Shown: positions 16,646 through 24,518 of the stretch, piece after piece | Layout: each line of letters begins with the position of its first letter | Numbering within the stretch: the stretch's first letter is position 1 | Assembly: GCA_030692515.1 (NCBI GenBank) | Contig: JAUXZS010000061.1 | Coordinates: forward strand, 147,157 to 211,156 | Length of the DNA stretch: 64,000 nt | Reading direction: 5' to 3' | Source of the DNA: Bacteroidota bacterium | Lineage (GTDB): Bacteria; Bacteroidota; Bacteroidia; B-17B0; Aurantibacillaceae | Position numbers and translations under genes: made by a program | The notes under the pieces: model-generated | What the model saw: only the letters and a program-made list of their open reading frames with translations | Database searches by the model: none | Told to the model about the DNA's origin: nothing

Positions 16646-16861
16646 CTATTGTGATTTACTGGTGAACATTGATTTAATCATGTAGTAGGCAACTGTGCTT
16701 AATGTTGTTGCTCCCACAACCGCAGCAACGAACTTGAAAATGGTATCGTTTGTGAGCGTGATTTTTACATCCGTTCTCAAGCCTTCATCTCCGAAAGTGT
16801 TATCGAGGTACTTTTTTAATAGTCCCTTTTTTTGTTCCTTATCTTGTGTTGTCTCTGCCAT
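16646..16861 (-). CDS. 71-residue C-tail-anchored protein
   Basis: A polar N-terminal half (about 1-40, Lys/Asp-rich) is followed by one TM segment (about 44-63, FKFVAAVVGATTLSTVAYYM) and a short basic tail. It is tightly spaced (3 bp each side) between other small membrane proteins of the block. Function unknown; the architecture is shared with several candidate virion membrane proteins further upstream in the operon. Confidence 0.65.
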   Translation of the reverse strand: MAETTQDKEQKKGLLKKYLDNTFGDEGLRTDVKITLTNDTIFKFVAAVVGATTLSTVAYYMIKSMFTSKSQ

Positions 16862-16864
16862 TGC

Positions 16865-17401
16865 TTATTTTTTAGGTGGTTCGGCTGTTCTGTACTGTGG
16901 AAGTTTTTTTGTGATATCCAGTATTTCTCCAACTTCTTCTTTGCTTAACCTGCTTTTCAGATCATCAATCAGGTTTATCTTTTCGGTGGATGTCTGGTAA
17001 TACTGATAAGCAACTTGTGATACCTGTACCTGATCTTTTAATGCACGGAACACTCCTTTGATTTTATCTTCATCATCGTCAAATACTCCCCAGGAATCAC
17101 GTATGTCTTTTGCAAATGATTTTGCGCTGGCCACTGTGAGCATATACATTGGCTTTTTTATTTTCTTACCAATGTTTTCCCAATAGCGCATATCAAAAGC
17201 ATTGCTTTCAACAAGCCCAACTGAATCAGGGGCAATATCTCTTTGCAGTTCGCTGAAAAATGCAATAGCCAATCGGTCTCGCTTTTTTCTTTTGTTATTA
17301 AAAACAACAACGCCAATCCACACTCCGGCAATGGTTACAAGACCTCCGATGATGAGGACTTTTTTATTTGTCCGGGCGATATTTATAGCAGCAGCTTTCA
17401 T
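16865..17401 (-). CDS. N-terminal TM protein with helical domain
   Basis: 178 residues: TM segment about 14-33 (VLIIGGLVTIAGVWIGVVVF), then a soluble helical domain with SWGVFDDDEDKIKGVFRAL and a second D-L-K-S-x-L-S-K-E-E-V motif near the end. The acidic repeat recalls calcium- or partner-binding helical repeats, but I cannot name the family. Its start overlaps the stop of the preceding gene by 4 bases (ATGA), showing translational coupling. Confidence 0.65.
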   Translation of the reverse strand: MKAAAINIARTNKKVLIIGGLVTIAGVWIGVVVFNNKRKKRDRLAIAFFSELQRDIAPDSVGLVESNAFDMRYWENIGKKIKKPMYMLTVASAKSFAKDIRDSWGVFDDDEDKIKGVFRALKDQVQVSQVAYQYYQTSTEKINLIDDLKSRLSKEEVGEILDITKKLPQYRTAEPPKK

Positions 17402-17832
17402 TTTAATAGATTTGCCACCCTCCCTTGTGGAGTTAATGCTGCAACATCAGATGCAGACGTGTTCTGTGACACTTTTACAATAGCATACAGGATTGCCGCT
17501 ATAACCGCAGTCAATACAATAGGAACTCCGTATGTTAGCACCTGGGTAATGCCTTTGCCAAGACCCATGATGCTTCCTCCTAAGTCCGCTGCGGATGCAA
17601 CGGCACTTGTAGCCAGGTTAGTAACATCAATATCCTGTTTCTTGAAAAAAGCGTTAAAGTCTGGACGGGTAGTACAAGAAGCTGTTGAGCCATTCACCTG
17701 CCATGTCTTCAACCAAATTGTTTTGGCGTTTTCAGCTCCGAATTTTTCCTCCAGCTTTTTGAAATAGCTGATCCATTCCGAACATTCGGAACTTTTCTCC
17801 GGAATAATTATGTCCTGTATGATAGTTGCCAT
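17398..17832 (-). CDS. virion-block membrane protein with Cys-containing N-domain
   Basis: 144 residues: N-terminal helical domain with ECSEWISYFKKLEEKFG and WLKTWQVNGS, a Gly/Ala-rich linker (SAADLGGSIMGLGKG) and one TM segment (about 103-123, PIVLTAVIAAILYAIVKV). The N-domain pattern W-x5-F-KK-L-x5-G-x-x-x-A-x3-W-x3-W is distinctive and useful for finding relatives. Overlaps the next gene by 4 bases. Function unknown; probably a virion membrane protein. Confidence 0.65.
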   Translation of the reverse strand: MATIIQDIIIPEKSSECSEWISYFKKLEEKFGAENAKTIWLKTWQVNGSTASCTTRPDFNAFFKKQDIDVTNLATSAVASAADLGGSIMGLGKGITQVLTYGVPIVLTAVIAAILYAIVKVSQNTSASDVAALTPQGRVANLLK

Positions 17833-17849
17833 CTCGTTTTATAATGTAT

Positions 17850-18044
17850 CTATGACACCTTTAATATATTTTCGACTTCCTTTTGCATTTCCTTTGGTTG
17901 AAGGGGGGGCAGATTTTCTTTAATAAACCTTTCCAGTTGTTTACGGATTTTCACTTCACGTTCTCTCGCTTGATTCCTGGATAGCGTTGTAAAGATTTCC
18001 CTGCCAATCCAAACTCCCGCAGCAAGTATTAATACCGTTCTCAT
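17850..18044 (-). CDS. 64-residue N-terminal TM protein
   Basis: Short protein with one N-terminal TM segment (about 1-18) and a basic, then acidic, amphipathic tail. Its start overlaps the stop of the amidase gene by 4 bases. In this position a role in holding or exporting the amidase is conceivable, but nothing in the sequence proves it. Confidence 0.55.
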   Translation of the reverse strand: MRTVLILAAGVWIGREIFTTLSRNQAREREVKIRKQLERFIKENLPPLQPKEMQKEVENILKVS

Positions 18045-18637
18045 GCCTCTGTTTCAGTAGAATTTGTTTCTGCTGTTTCTGTTTGCAAATCTTCTTTCTT
18101 ATCTGCCTTCGCTAAAGCTCCGGCAGATAAGTCTTCAACTTGCTTGTTGTAAATGTTAGCATCATCCACTCCGATAGAGCGTAGCCATTCTCCTACATTG
18201 AAACTTGGGCAGGCTTTTCCATGTGCGTTTGGAGCTTCGTTGTGTCCAAGCACTAAGATTTTTGGATGACGTTTGATGGTGTATTTTACATACACTTCAA
18301 GCGCTTCCAATTGTTCTTTGGTTCTTGTGTCCTTCGGTTTTTTATTTTCCGTATCCATTCCACCTGCATACACGATATGACGGGAATTGCCGTTCAATCC
18401 TACAACACCGTTGCTGATTTCCCATTGATCCACAAAGTCGTCTGTGTTAAAAGGAATAACGTTTACCAAGTCTCCATTGAGATAAATCATGTCAGCATAT
18501 CCGGGACGGTTCCATCCACGTCCACCGAGATGAACAGGGTTTGTATGCCAGCGAATTATATCATCTTTTGTTACTGGTCTGCCTTCAGGTGTTGCTGTGC
18601 AATGAAGCACTAAGTAGTTTAATTTGTTATTGTTCAT
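18041..18637 (-). CDS. N-acetylmuramoyl-L-alanine amidase (amidase_2, T7-lysozyme type)
   Basis: 198 residues. The zinc ligands expected for this fold are visible: H12 (LVLHCTATPEG), H132 (GHNEAP) and C143 (KACPSF), with catalytic-type Lys141 two residues before the Cys. No signal peptide or TM segment, so it needs a holin or virion delivery. After the catalytic domain (about 1-160) comes an acidic Ala/Glu/Thr-rich tail (about 165-198). Cuts the bond between MurNAc and the stem peptide. It lies between the small membrane genes and the propeller protein, and may be the main endolysin. Confidence 0.92.
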   Translation of the reverse strand: MNNNKLNYLVLHCTATPEGRPVTKDDIIRWHTNPVHLGGRGWNRPGYADMIYLNGDLVNVIPFNTDDFVDQWEISNGVVGLNGNSRHIVYAGGMDTENKKPKDTRTKEQLEALEVYVKYTIKRHPKILVLGHNEAPNAHGKACPSFNVGEWLRSIGVDDANIYNKQVEDLSAGALAKADKKEDLQTETAETNSTETEA

Positions 18638-18665
18638 GGCTATTGATTTTTAATTGTTGATTTAT

Positions 18666-20588
18666 TTATTTATGATTTGTTGGGCTTAAAATTTCTCTGA
18701 CCTCGAATTGGCGATACCATATCAGGATACTTACCGTATGCAGTCCCGGTAGCTTAAACCGCCAGTTCATTTTACCGTCAATGACGGTTCCGGCCAGCTC
18801 TGTAACTTCTGCAACATTCAGCTTGCTTTGAGGACTGGCGTACAATTCAAATGAGATGGGTTTACTTTTTATTGAACCAGTAGGGGTGAACTTGTTTACA
18901 CGAAAGCTGTTTAAACGTTCTAATCCGGTTACAACAAATTTTGCATGTTGAATAACTGCCGGATTACTTTGCAGATCCTCCCGCATTTCAGCATAATCCG
19001 AATTAATGGAAATAGTGCTGCTTACTTGCAGATAACCAATAACATTAATAGTGTTATTGCTGGTATCGGAAACGTATATTGAATTATTGAAACTGTTGAA
19101 AGCTCCACCGATGTTTTGTTCACCGAAACTTAAACCATCAATTTTGCTATTGTCCGGACGAATGATTGTGAAGGTATTGTCCTCACGGTTCTGCACGTAT
19201 AAAAAGCCATTGTAAGAATCAAAAAAACTATTATATGGTTTGTTGCCTGTGACAATACTTCCAACAATTGTATGCGTAAGCGAATTTATTTGATAGACAA
19301 AATTGTTATCGGTAGCTACTGCATACATACTGTTGTTAGCGGGATTGTATGTTACAGATACAGGGCGTTGACCAACTGCCGGAATTGTGGTTACAAGTGC
19401 ATTGGTACTATCATAAACAGTAATGCTGTTCGCAAGTGAATTGGCGACATAGATGTCTCCGCTTATCGGATCAACTCCCACACCGATAGGATCCTGTCCA
19501 GTTGGAAGTGGAGAAATAAGAATTTCTGTTAAGGCTTCAGCATCAATAACACTTAAATTATCGCTGGCGAGGTTAGCCACATACACAAGAAGGTTTACAG
19601 GATTAAAAGCAACTGCAACAGGTCGTATGCCCACAGGTATAATAGCTGTTACGTTTAATGCTAAATCAATAACAGCAAGTGTATTTGCAACTGAGCAAAC
19701 CACATACACAAAGCCGTATTTACTGCTTGTGCTTTTTGTGTTTACGGCAAGTGCCACCGGTGATGTGAAACCTGGAAAGGTTGGTTGGAGTTGGATAACT
19801 TTCACTACCTGGTTACCGGAATCCAAAACGGTTATAGTGCCGCTTAATTGATTGGCAATATATACCAATTGATTTGCAGGATTAACTACAATGCCCTGCG
19901 GATGCACTCCGGCAGGGGTACTGATTTGTGCAACGATGGTGTGATCCTGAACATCCCCCGGAGCTGGAGGACTAACGCCAACGGATTGATTTGCACCCCA
20001 CAATACTACTTCTTTTTCTTCGGTAGATTTGTTTTGAACAGTTACCTGTGCTTTAGGAAAGGCACGGAATATATCTGAATAAGGATTAACGGAAAATGGA
20101 GTTACTTCACGAGGTTTCCATCTACTCATCATTGCTTTGTAAACTGCCTTGCTGAAATCTGTTGGAAAAGGTTTTTTCTTTTTCCTTTTTGCCGGATCAT
20201 CATTCGACACATTTATAACACCTTGATGAGTTCCGAAGCGTTTTAAATCTTTCTCGTATTTTTCGTTGTATCGTTCATTAGTTGGCTTGGCTGGTCTTTT
20301 AAGTGGTAAAACTTCCTTGAAACGTTTGTTAGGAATTGCATCGTCCGCAACATCAATTACTTTGATGCGTGTTCCGAAACGTTTTAAATCTTTTTCGTAG
20401 CTCTCACTTTTTTTATCCAGGTTAAGTACTGTACGAAGGTTTTTATTTGCTTCTTCAAAAAAACTATCTTCCGTTTCGCCATAGGTTTTGCTCACAAAGT
20501 TTTCCTCACCGGATTTTTTCTTTTCAGAAAAAATCTTTTTGAGGCTTTGCGCCAAACCGTTAATACCTATGTTCCGACTACCTTTCAT
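18666..20588 (-). CDS. beta-propeller protein inserted in a capsid-like beta-domain
   Basis: 640 residues in four parts. Residues 1-160 are Lys-rich, with a repeat YEKDLKRFGT at 64-73 and 111-120. About 179-211 form beta-strands. About 212-520 form a six- or seven-bladed YVTN/NHL-type propeller (repeats such as GIRPVAVAFNPVNLLVYVAN). About 523-640 form the rest of a beta-domain. By eye the two flanks align with the 284-residue protein at 24519-25373: VTVQNKSTEEKEVVLWGAN with ITITNTSGADAEAIIFGGN, and AEMREDLQSNPAVIQ with NEVREESKANPFKIQ. So the propeller appears inserted into a loop of the same fold. Likely an exposed virion protein ('tower' or receptor-binding). Its start touches the stop of the next gene upstream (one shared base). 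Confidence 0.78.
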   Translation of the reverse strand: MKGSRNIGINGLAQSLKKIFSEKKKSGEENFVSKTYGETEDSFFEEANKNLRTVLNLDKKSESYEKDLKRFGTRIKVIDVADDAIPNKRFKEVLPLKRPAKPTNERYNEKYEKDLKRFGTHQGVINVSNDDPAKRKKKKPFPTDFSKAVYKAMMSRWKPREVTPFSVNPYSDIFRAFPKAQVTVQNKSTEEKEVVLWGANQSVGVSPPAPGDVQDHTIVAQISTPAGVHPQGIVVNPANQLVYIANQLSGTITVLDSGNQVVKVIQLQPTFPGFTSPVALAVNTKSTSSKYGFVYVVCSVANTLAVIDLALNVTAIIPVGIRPVAVAFNPVNLLVYVANLASDNLSVIDAEALTEILISPLPTGQDPIGVGVDPISGDIYVANSLANSITVYDSTNALVTTIPAVGQRPVSVTYNPANNSMYAVATDNNFVYQINSLTHTIVGSIVTGNKPYNSFFDSYNGFLYVQNREDNTFTIIRPDNSKIDGLSFGEQNIGGAFNSFNNSIYVSDTSNNTINVIGYLQVSSTISINSDYAEMREDLQSNPAVIQHAKFVVTGLERLNSFRVNKFTPTGSIKSKPISFELYASPQSKLNVAEVTELAGTVIDGKMNWRFKLPGLHTVSILIWYRQFEVREILSPTNHK

Positions 20589-21385
20589 TAATTGGTTTGC
20601 ATTTTTAAGTTTTCTCTGCCTGAATAATTGTCAATGAAATTCACAATGTCTTTCACCCGGTCTCTGTGTCCTTTTCCCACTGATTCAGGATGAGAGGTAA
20701 ATATTTTTGTAGTGGCATAAACCGCTTCTGTTCTTGGAAATCCTAAATCCAAATAGAGGCGAAGCCCGTGCAGGTCGGCTGGTTTTTCCAGTCGTGTTGG
20801 AATCTGAAAATGATAGCGTTCATGGAATAGTACAACTACTCTTACCGGAATGGTATATTGAGCGAATGTCGATTGCGCTACTTGTATCCGTCCTGATTTG
20901 CGGTTGGTACGTGCTGGAGTTACCAGTGGGTTTCCTTCATCATCTTCGATAACAGGCATGTATTGGATAAGAAAATCCCCATCCTTGCTGTCATACACTC
21001 CGGTAGGCATATAGCCTGCTTTCGCGGCAAAGTCCTGTGCGAAATCAATGAAACGGTGCATTTCCGGTTCTGCCCAAATGCTTTTCGGTTCTATTTTCTC
21101 CAGTTCAAATTTCTCAATCCGAAAATTTCCATCATCACCATACGATTTATCGTACAATTCAACCATGAGTTGATCGGGTGAAAGTGGAAAGGGAAGGGTG
21201 AACTCTTTGTAACCGGGATTTTTACCTTTGAACAAATCCTCTGTAAAAGGAACACGTCTGCGGATATAATCGGTATTGGGTTTGGTAGCATCATAGCATT
21301 TTACGCCCAAAGCGCAAGGCTCAAAGGCACGTATGCCGACCTTTACTTTAAAGCGTTGTTGCTGAGATGGAATTGGTATGACCAT
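20588..21385 (-). CDS. zincin-like metallopeptidase fused to N-terminal beta-domain
   Basis: 265 residues. Residues 1-100 are beta-rich and partly polar. From about 105 a helical/mixed domain carries H188-E-R-Y-H192, an HExxH zinc-peptidase motif in the expected hydrophobic context (RVVVLFHERYHF). About 12 residues later comes DLHGLRLYLDLGFPRTEA, in which Asp204 or the following Glu may be the third ligand. No signal peptide. The position inside the virion block, next to both capsid-like proteins, suggests a maturation protease or a virion-carried peptidase. Alternative: an inactive structural derivative. Length is also near that of small double-jelly-roll capsid proteins, which structure prediction would test. 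Confidence 0.6.
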   Translation of the reverse strand: MVIPIPSQQQRFKVKVGIRAFEPCALGVKCYDATKPNTDYIRRRVPFTEDLFKGKNPGYKEFTLPFPLSPDQLMVELYDKSYGDDGNFRIEKFELEKIEPKSIWAEPEMHRFIDFAQDFAAKAGYMPTGVYDSKDGDFLIQYMPVIEDDEGNPLVTPARTNRKSGRIQVAQSTFAQYTIPVRVVVLFHERYHFQIPTRLEKPADLHGLRLYLDLGFPRTEAVYATTKIFTSHPESVGKGHRDRVKDIVNFIDNYSGRENLKMQTN

Positions 21386-21390
21386 GTTAT

Positions 21391-21906
21391 TTATGCTGCT
21401 GCTTGTAAAACTGGTTCCGCTACAACCGGAGCTGGAGCAGGTGTTTGTATTTGTTGCTGAGCCTGTACGTTTTTATTTTTCATCATGCGGGACAATCCGT
21501 AAAGCCCTGCAAGAACAAGGAGCGCACCGCCTGCATAAACTGCTATCGGAGGAAGTCCCATAATTGTTTTTTCAGCTTTTGGATCTCCTTCACCTGATCC
21601 TCCAACATTCATTTCGTAATCGGAAGGCTCACTACTCTTAAAGTATTTCATCACGTTCTGAATAGTACTTTGAGCGCCTTCAATACCTCCGGCTTTATCC
21701 AACAGGTCTTTTGCTTTTTGACCGAGATGTTTCTTTTTATATCCTTCAGCTTCGGAAACCGTTTTATCGGCTTTGTCGGCTTCTGATTTTTTTTGTTGGG
21801 CTGCTGCTTTTTTTGCTTTGCGTTTCGCTTTCAGCTTATCAAGAAAGTTGTCATAATCACTTTCATAAAGCTGCATGATGCGTTGTGCTTTTTCGGCTCT
21901 TATCAT
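21391..21906 (-). CDS. C-tail-anchored virion-type protein with YD-x-F motif
   Basis: 171 residues: a short N-terminal motif (MQLYESDYDNFLDKLKAKRK), a strongly charged Lys/Ala-rich helix (about 28-85), a PP-containing linker and one TM segment near the C-terminus (about 124-143, AVYAGGALLVLAGLYGLSRM). The tail is rich in Gln, Pro and Ala. Same architecture as the proteins at 22182, 22786 and 23237. Probably an internal-membrane protein of the particle that links membrane to capsid or DNA. Confidence 0.65.
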   Translation of the reverse strand: MIRAEKAQRIMQLYESDYDNFLDKLKAKRKAKKAAAQQKKSEADKADKTVSEAEGYKKKHLGQKAKDLLDKAGGIEGAQSTIQNVMKYFKSSEPSDYEMNVGGSGEGDPKAEKTIMGLPPIAVYAGGALLVLAGLYGLSRMMKNKNVQAQQQIQTPAPAPVVAEPVLQAAA

Positions 21907-21917
21907 TGCTTATGGTT

Positions 21918-22145
21918 TTAAAGGATGTAAAGTAATTTGAGGGTTGAGCCGTTGACTACATAAGGCAATGCTTTGTACCCTTTGCCAACAAAGGAGTAGC
22001 TCTTAGCTTCTCCGGGAGGCAGAGATACTCCATTAAAAGTGGCTATACTGGCTCCGGTGTTTTTCACCGAAACAAACAAAGCTCCTTGTGGGGTTGCTCC
22101 ATCAACTGTTACTTCCTGTTCAATTGGATCTGCTAAAATGTCCAT
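21918..22145 (-). CDS. 75-residue beta-rich protein
   Basis: No TM or signal. Alternating strands with GALFVSVKNTGASIATFNGV, PPGEAKSYSF and TLKLLYIL suggest a small beta-sandwich. The NTG-x5-F/I pattern resembles the first strands of the capsid-like proteins (ITNTSGADAEAIIF). Possible minor capsid, cement or vertex protein. Function inferred only from its position between virion-type genes. Confidence 0.6.
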   Translation of the reverse strand: MDILADPIEQEVTVDGATPQGALFVSVKNTGASIATFNGVSLPPGEAKSYSFVGKGYKALPYVVNGSTLKLLYIL

Positions 22146-22181
22146 GTGTTTTATTTTTTACCGTCAGAGACGGAGTTTAAT

Positions 22182-22760
22182 TTATGCTGTGACTTTCATT
22201 GGTTGTAGTTCCGAAATAGGTCTCTTGCCTCCCTTGACAACTGCAATTCCGGCCAACAAAAGGGCAATGCCGAGAAAAGCAAAACCTACCATTGGCCCGA
22301 AACCAGCTTCTTTAGGCTTTGCATTTTTGTCAAGCTCTTTTGCTTCCAGTTTTGCTGCCTCTGTTCCCGGTGCTGCTGATTCACTTCCAGGAGTACCTCC
22401 TTCGGATTTATCCTGCATAGCTGCTGCGCCTGCCATAGCTATCTTTTTTTCTTCGCTTGTTGAAGATTCAGACGTATCACCTGGCTCCTTTTTCGCAGAT
22501 GAACTGTTTGAAGTATCGGAAGTGCCTGTGGCATTTTTCTTTTTGTTTTTATCAAACAAACCGAAATTTCCGAGTATCGGAAGCCTGCGTTTACCTCCCG
22601 ATGCAGGATCCTGTTTCTGCTGTTTTTTGTCAGCTCGTTTCTCTTTTCTTTCAGTGCGCTTTTGTTGACGTTCTTCTTTTGTTTTGCGTTTGAACAGATA
22701 ATCATAACTGTCTTCTTCGTATCCGTCATAATCGCTGTTAAATGTTTCTCCTATAATCAT
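22182..22760 (-). CDS. C-tail-anchored virion-type protein with YDYLFKR motif
   Basis: 192 residues: N-terminal acidic motif EEDSYDYLFKRKTKEER, a long Lys/Arg/Glu/Gln-rich linker, a Ser/Glu/Ala-rich middle, a TM segment (about 155-175, GFAFLGIALLLAGIAVVKGG) and a short tail ending MKVTA. Shares the D/E-S/A-Y-D-x-L-F-K-R motif and overall layout with the protein at 22786-23232. The gene is preceded by an AAAGCCATG start context that recurs in this block. Probably a virion membrane protein; the basic linker may contact DNA. Confidence 0.65.
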   Translation of the reverse strand: MIIGETFNSDYDGYEEDSYDYLFKRKTKEERQQKRTERKEKRADKKQQKQDPASGGKRRLPILGNFGLFDKNKKKNATGTSDTSNSSSAKKEPGDTSESSTSEEKKIAMAGAAAMQDKSEGGTPGSESAAPGTEAAKLEAKELDKNAKPKEAGFGPMVGFAFLGIALLLAGIAVVKGGKRPISELQPMKVTA

Positions 22761-22785
22761 GGCTTTATTTTTTAATTGTTAGTGA

Positions 22786-23232
22786 TTAAGCTGCTTTTAC
22801 GAATACCGGAGCGGCTACCGGAGCTTGTTTTTTATTCATCATTACATAGCCTACGCCTGCAATGAATATTACTCCTACCACCGCAGCGACTATCATCATA
22901 GAGTTATCACCTCCGGCTGGAGGTGGTCCGGGAGGCATTGGTGCGCCTGCTTGACTAAGCAGGGAAAGTTGAGATTTCTTCTCATCAATCTGCGTTTGCT
23001 TCAATTCGTTTTTCAGCCTTTTCTTTTCGCTGTTTAGTTCACGCTTTTCCTGTCTTTCGGATTTTCTTTCTTCCTTTCGTGACCTTCTATCCGCCTTTTT
23101 TTCCTGCCTTTCTTCTTTTTTTTCTGCTCGTTTCTCCCTGAATCTTTTGAAAAGGCTGTCGTATGCTTCATCGTCATAACCTGCGTAAATGGATTGCCGG
23201 GTGAGGCCGAAATTGTTTTTTTGTAAAATCAT
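22786..23232 (-). CDS. C-tail-anchored virion-type protein with YDSLFKR motif
   Basis: 148 residues: N-terminal YAGYDDEAYDSLFKRFREKR, an arginine/lysine/glutamate-rich helix (about 30-88), a PPGPPP linker, a TM segment (about 110-130, MIVAAVVGVIFIAGVGYVMM) and a tail ending FVKAA. Paralogous in architecture to the proteins at 21391, 22182 and 23237; the conserved short motif suggests a common docking partner in the particle. No catalytic motif. Confidence 0.65.
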   Translation of the reverse strand: MILQKNNFGLTRQSIYAGYDDEAYDSLFKRFREKRAEKKEERQEKKADRRSRKEERKSERQEKRELNSEKKRLKNELKQTQIDEKKSQLSLLSQAGAPMPPGPPPAGGDNSMMIVAAVVGVIFIAGVGYVMMNKKQAPVAAPVFVKAA

Positions 23233-23236
23233 GGTA

Positions 23237-23872
23237 TTAGGCTTTTAATGGTATTGGTTGTTGCTGTGATTGTTTTTTTGAGAAAAAAGCCATTGCTGCT
23301 ACCGCTAAACCAAGCACAACAAAAAGAGCAATGAGCATATACATTTTGTTTTTGCCTTTGCCTTGTTCATTGGCTGCCAGTTGCGACTTGTAAGCATATA
23401 TTCCCTGGAGTGTTTTTGAAGTTGCTTCTTCTCTTGCTCTTTTTCCTGAACCAATTGAACCGGCAATTCCTCCAACTGCATTGGCTATTCCTGCCCACAA
23501 ACCACCACCGCCTCCGCCACCGGAAGATGCTCCGCTTTCTTCACCACCCGAATCACCTCCTTTGTTAAACAGGGATTTAAAATCAAAACTGTCGTAGCTG
23601 CTTTCAAGTGTACAATCCAATATTACCCTCGCCAAGTCATTGTTAAATTCTTTGTTACATTCACCAATAGCGGAAAGTAATTTTTCAGTAAGCTCCTTAT
23701 CTGTTGGATTTTCAGAAAGCTCAATGCTATATTCTTCCAGTATTTCAATAATGGCTTTAGGATTATCGGCAATGATGATCCCGATAATCTGAAGCAGAGC
23801 TTTCGATTTCTCATTGAGCTTAATTTCCGGCTCTTTCGGTTTTTCCTTTTCGTTATTTATTATTCTCACCAT
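23237..23872 (-). CDS. C-tail-anchored protein with helical N-domain and Gly-rich linker
   Basis: 211 residues: a helical domain (about 10-95), a YDSFDFKSLFNKG motif (about 95-107) related to the YDxLFKR motif of its neighbours, a Gly/Ser-rich linker (SGGGGGGGLWAG), a TM segment (about 180-200) and a tail ending PIPLKA. Fourth member of the tail-anchored set. Its N-domain resembles no family I know. Confidence 0.63.
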   Translation of the reverse strand: MVRIINNEKEKPKEPEIKLNEKSKALLQIIGIIIADNPKAIIEILEEYSIELSENPTDKELTEKLLSAIGECNKEFNNDLARVILDCTLESSYDSFDFKSLFNKGGDSGGEESGASSGGGGGGGLWAGIANAVGGIAGSIGSGKRAREEATSKTLQGIYAYKSQLAANEQGKGKNKMYMLIALFVVLGLAVAAMAFFSKKQSQQQPIPLKA

Positions 23873-23875
23873 TGA

Positions 23876-24409
23876 TTAGGAAATTTTTGCAATGACAACT
23901 CCGGCAAGAAAGAACAGTCCGAATTTTAACCACAGGCTTTGGGTACTTTCTTCGCTTTTCTTTTCCAGTTTTTCTGTTTGCTTTTTTCTTCGTTTGAGTT
24001 CATCCCACACGGTTTCTACTTCTGCCATTAAGGTTTTATCTTCCGGTTTCTCTTTGGATTTTTTCTTGGTGTCTTCATAGAGCTGAGTGAGGTCGTTCAC
24101 GGATAGTTCTGATAGCTGATCGAGCAATTCCTTTGTTTCTCCTGAATAGGAACTGTGGCAACCGCAATAATTGCTTTCATCGCTTTTATGCCCGGTTACT
24201 TCCAGTATCAGTTTTCTTTCAGGATGAATGGCTATTAAATCTTTGATAATTGGTTCGCCTTTTTTCTTCACTAAAAGCTTTACTGCCTTCACCAGTTCTT
24301 CTACTTTCTTTGGCGGCTCATATCCGTACTTTTCAACTATTTTGGCTGCTTCTGTCGGCTTTTGCAGTACGATATAATCAATCCGGTTTTGTGCTTTTCC
24401 TTTACACAT
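23876..24409 (-). CDS. helical protein with C-terminal TM
   Basis: 177 residues: helical N-terminal half, a Cys/His patch NYCGCHSSYSGE (about 82-93) that could bind metal, a coiled-coil-like Lys/Glu-rich region, and a C-terminal TM segment (about 160-175, FGLFFLAGVVIAKIS). First gene after the internal terminator, so expected at lower level than the candidate capsid gene. Function unknown. Confidence 0.62.
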   Translation of the reverse strand: MCKGKAQNRIDYIVLQKPTEAAKIVEKYGYEPPKKVEELVKAVKLLVKKKGEPIIKDLIAIHPERKLILEVTGHKSDESNYCGCHSSYSGETKELLDQLSELSVNDLTQLYEDTKKKSKEKPEDKTLMAEVETVWDELKRRKKQTEKLEKKSEESTQSLWLKFGLFFLAGVVIAKIS

Positions 24410-24452
24410 GGTTGATGTAATTAATGGTTTTGTGCTTTATTCTACTTTGTGA

Positions 24453-24492
24453 AAAAAGCCAAAGCTGAGAGGGTTTCCCGCTTTGGCTTTTT
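24453..24492 (-). terminator. internal intrinsic terminator behind the candidate capsid gene
   Basis: Perfect 13-bp inverted repeat (AAAAAGCCAAAGC at 24453-24465 and GCTTTGGCTTTTT at 24480-24492) with a 14-nt loop. The A/T-rich ends provide a U-run in either direction. It sits between the 284-residue gene and the rest of the leftward virion operon, so partial read-through would give high expression of the first two genes only. Confidence 0.8.
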
Positions 24493-24518
24493 ATGATAAC
24501 CCTTAGCTGAAATTCAGC

